Assembly (NCBI GenBank): GCA_017396025.1
Contig: JAFQNF010000037.1
Coordinates: forward strand, 1-64,000
Direction of reading: 5' to 3'
Length of the DNA: 64,000 bases
Source of the DNA: a bacterium
GTDB taxonomy: Bacteria > Cyanobacteriota > Vampirovibrionia > Gastranaerophilales > Gastranaerophilaceae
Below the pieces are notes generated by a model that worked only from the letters and a program-made list of their open reading frames with translations, was not told the DNA's origin and ran no database searches. Positions 62,130 to 64,000 of this stretch are shown here, in pieces; position 1 is the stretch's first letter, and the number at the start of each line of letters is the position of its first letter. The translations under genes were made by a program, and so were the position numbers.

Positions 62130-64000
62130 TTATTGTGCTTCCTTTGCTTGTTTTCTCTTTGCTGCATTTTCAACCATTGATTGAACTAATACATAGAAAA
62201 CAGGAGTTAAGATTGTACCAATTGTTGCAGCAGCGGTCATACCACCAAATACTGTTGCACCAACCGCAATTCTTGATTGAGCACCAGCGCCTGTTGCAAA
62301 TACCATTGGCAATACCCCAAATACGAATGCCAACGCTGTCATCATAATAGCTCTGAAACGTAATCTAGCCGCTTCAATTGCTGCATCTTCAATGCTCATA
62401 CCTTGTTGTTCATGAAGGTCTCTTGCGAACTCTACAATCAAGATAGATTGTTTAGCTGCAACCCCAATTAATGTAATCATACCAATTTGTGCATACAAGT
62501 CGAATGATAATCCCATCATCATTTGGAATATCAACGCACCTAATGCAGCAATTGGAGCAATTAACAATACCGCAACTGGAATTGACCAACTTTCATACAA
62601 TGCAACTAAGAACAAGTATACGAAAGTTAAAGCTAAAGCTACAACAACTGTTGTTTGACCTGATGATTCTCTTTCTTGCATTGAAGTACCAGACCAGTCG
62701 TAACCTACATCTTGTGGAAGAACTTTATGTGCAACATTTTCCATCGCAATCATAGCTTCACCAGATGATTTACCGCTTGATGGTTGACCAGAGAATTGTA
62801 CTGAGCGGTATTGGTTAAATCTTGTAATAGATGCTGCACCCACCGTTTGTTCTAAAGTTACCATTGTTCTTAGAGGTACCATTTGACCTCTCATATTTTT
62901 TACATAAATTTTATCAATATCAGTTGCCTTGTTTCTAAAATCATCTTCCGCTTGAAGTTGAACTCTGAATACACGGCCTAATTTATTGAAGTCATTTACG
63001 TAATATGAACCTAAAGTTGAAGCCATTGTTGCGTATAATTCTTGGATATCAACATTTTGTGCTAGAACTTTAGCATAATCAATATTTAATCTATATTGTG
63101 GAACGTTAGCTTGGAAAGTTGTATAAACGTTGCTCAAGCTTGGATCTTGGTTTGCTGCAATCATTAATTTTTGAGCAAAACCTTCGATATCTTGAAGCGA
63201 ATGTTCCCCTTTAGATAGCATTTGGAACTCAAAACCACCTAACATACTCATACCAGAAATAGCTGGAGGTGAAAAACAAGCAATTTGTGCTTCATTTATT
63301 TTAGCAAATCTCTTTCTTAATTCAGCCAAAATACCATTATGAGATAAGTCTGTTGGTTTGTTATCTAATTTTCTAATTACCCATTGAATAGGGTTTACTT
63401 GTCTTTCGTGCCACTCTTTTAATGGAGTGATACAGAAAGCCATGTTTGTAGGCCCAATACCTGCAAAAGTAATGATTTTTTCTTTTTCAACACCTTCAAC
63501 TTGTTTTGCTTCTTCTGTCATTTTTAATAAAACTTCTTGAGTTTTGTTTAATGCTGACCCTGGTGGAAGCATAACTTGTGCCATAACTACCGCTTGGTCT
63601 TCATCAGGAATGAAACCTGTTGGAATAATTTTAAATAAAAATCCCATTAAAATTAAGAAAATTGTATATAAAGCAATAGTTAGTTTTTTATTAAATACAA
63701 ATTTTTTAACTACTTCTAAATACCATTTTGTAATTTCATCAAATCTTTTATCAAAAGCAACGAATACTTTTTTGATAAAAGCAGTAAAGAAGTTACTTGG
63801 TTGTCTGTTTGGATCTTCTGCACGAAGTACCATTGTACACATAGCTGGTGATAATGATAAGGCACAAACCGCAGATAATGCAATTGATACTGCAATACAT
63901 ACAGCGAATTGTCTATACATTAAACCTGATAAACCAGCTACAAATGATACAGGAACGAATACTGCCATAAGTACCATAGCCATAGCAACTAATGCGCCAC
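62130..64000 (-). CDS. RND efflux transporter permease (partial, N-terminus outside window)
   Basis: The C-terminal 60 percent of an HAE1/AcrB-type pump; the reading frame is open to the window edge. It begins within the first transmembrane block ([25 protein letters not shown]), then the second periplasmic porter domain ([22 protein letters not shown]) and transmembrane helices 8-12 ending [14 protein letters not shown]. The inner-membrane proton-driven pump would work with the TolC-family protein directly downstream and an adaptor probably encoded upstream, outside the window. Substrates are not predictable. Confidence 0.93.
   Translation of the reverse strand, partial: GALVAMAMVLMAVFVPVSFVAGLSGLMYRQFAVCIAVSIALSAVCALSLSPAMCTMVLRAEDPNRQPSNFFTAFIKKVFVAFDKRFDEITKWYLEVVKKFVFNKKLTIALYTIFLILMGFLFKIIPTGFIPDEDQAVVMAQVMLPPGSALNKTQEVLLKMTEEAKQVEGVEKEKIITFAGIGPTNMAFCITPLKEWHERQVNPIQWVIRKLDNKPTDLSHNGILAELRKRFAKINEAQIACFSPPAISGMSMLGGFEFQMLSKGEHSLQDIEGFAQKLMIAANQDPSLSNVYTTFQANVPQYRLNIDYAKVLAQNVDIQELYATMASTLGSYYVNDFNKLGRVFRVQLQAEDDFRNKATDIDKIYVKNMRGQMVPLRTMVTLEQTVGAASITRFNQYRSVQFSGQPSSGKSSGEAMIAMENVAHKVLPQDVGYDWSGTSMQERESSGQTTVVVALALTFVYLFLVALYESWSIPVAVLLIAPIAALGALIFQMMMGLSFDLYAQIGMITLIGVAAKQSILIVEFARDLHEQQGMSIEDAAIEAARLRFRAIMMTALAFVFGVLPMVFATGAGAQSRIAVGATVFGGMTAAATIGTILTPVFYVLVQSMVENAAKRKQAKEAQ

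Noticed and set aside
1-64000. tRNA or rRNA genes
   Set aside because: No cloverleaf with a T-loop consensus or rRNA segment could be recognised on either strand.

Overview
The window is an AT-rich bacterial chromosome segment with dense coding on both strands and the standard code. It most resembles a gut Vampirovibrionia/Melainabacteria genome (Gastranaerophilales-like). The reasons are adjacent efp-accB as in cyanobacteria, a Ski2-type DExH helicase, type IV pilins with the GFT..E signature, a Gram-negative envelope (RND pump plus TolC), and several lineage-type hypothetical proteins with a short N-terminal [ST]F.[GA] motif. The placement is inferred, since there is no rRNA here to confirm it.

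Layout. 0-1.5 kb: start of the S10 ribosomal operon (rpsJ-rplC-rplD, minus strand, rplD cut by the window edge). 1.7-8.6 kb: Ski2-like helicase, then a histidine kinase / response regulator / divergent GspE-like ATPase operon. 8.7-11.3 kb: obgE and a CorC/CNNM transporter. 11.35-17.7 kb: an accessory stretch of CGTCAyTGCGA-ended interspersed hairpin elements around a Crp/Fnr regulator, an exported protein, gatB, a GIY-YIG protein, a pilin and a 77-residue protein. 17.7-26.5 kb: dnaB, a coiled-coil protein and coaD, then a GAF-GGDEF cyclase, ribD and mutS. 26.5-29.3 kb: a GT-C-like membrane protein and rimO. 29.4-35.8 kb: smc-scpA-scpB followed by a membrane-anchored metzincin. 36-39.9 kb: a 1307-residue repeat protein of unknown function. 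40-42.5 kb: pilT-recO-deoC. 42.5-48.2 kb: an unusual operon of two related membrane proteins, a GH13 enzyme and a small membrane protein. 48.4-52.4 kb: a zinc-ribbon protein, a Cys/Ser/Gly-rich mini-protein, hom-thrC and a second pilin. 52.5-57.8 kb: efp-accB, then a kinase / regulator / pepA / M14 peptidase operon. 58-64 kb: typA, a LuxR-type HTH protein, a TolC-family protein and the C-terminal half of an RND pump.

Themes. Core information processing (S10 operon, dnaB, mutS, smc-scpAB, recO, typA, obgE, efp) is interleaved with a surface and signalling set: two pilins, PilT, an MshEN-type ATPase, one intact and one degenerate GGDEF protein, and two histidine kinases. The least explained parts are the 42.5-48.2 kb membrane/GH13 operon, the 1307-residue repeat protein, the Cys-rich mini-protein, the recurring N-terminal motif, and the mobile hairpin elements with compensatory base changes.
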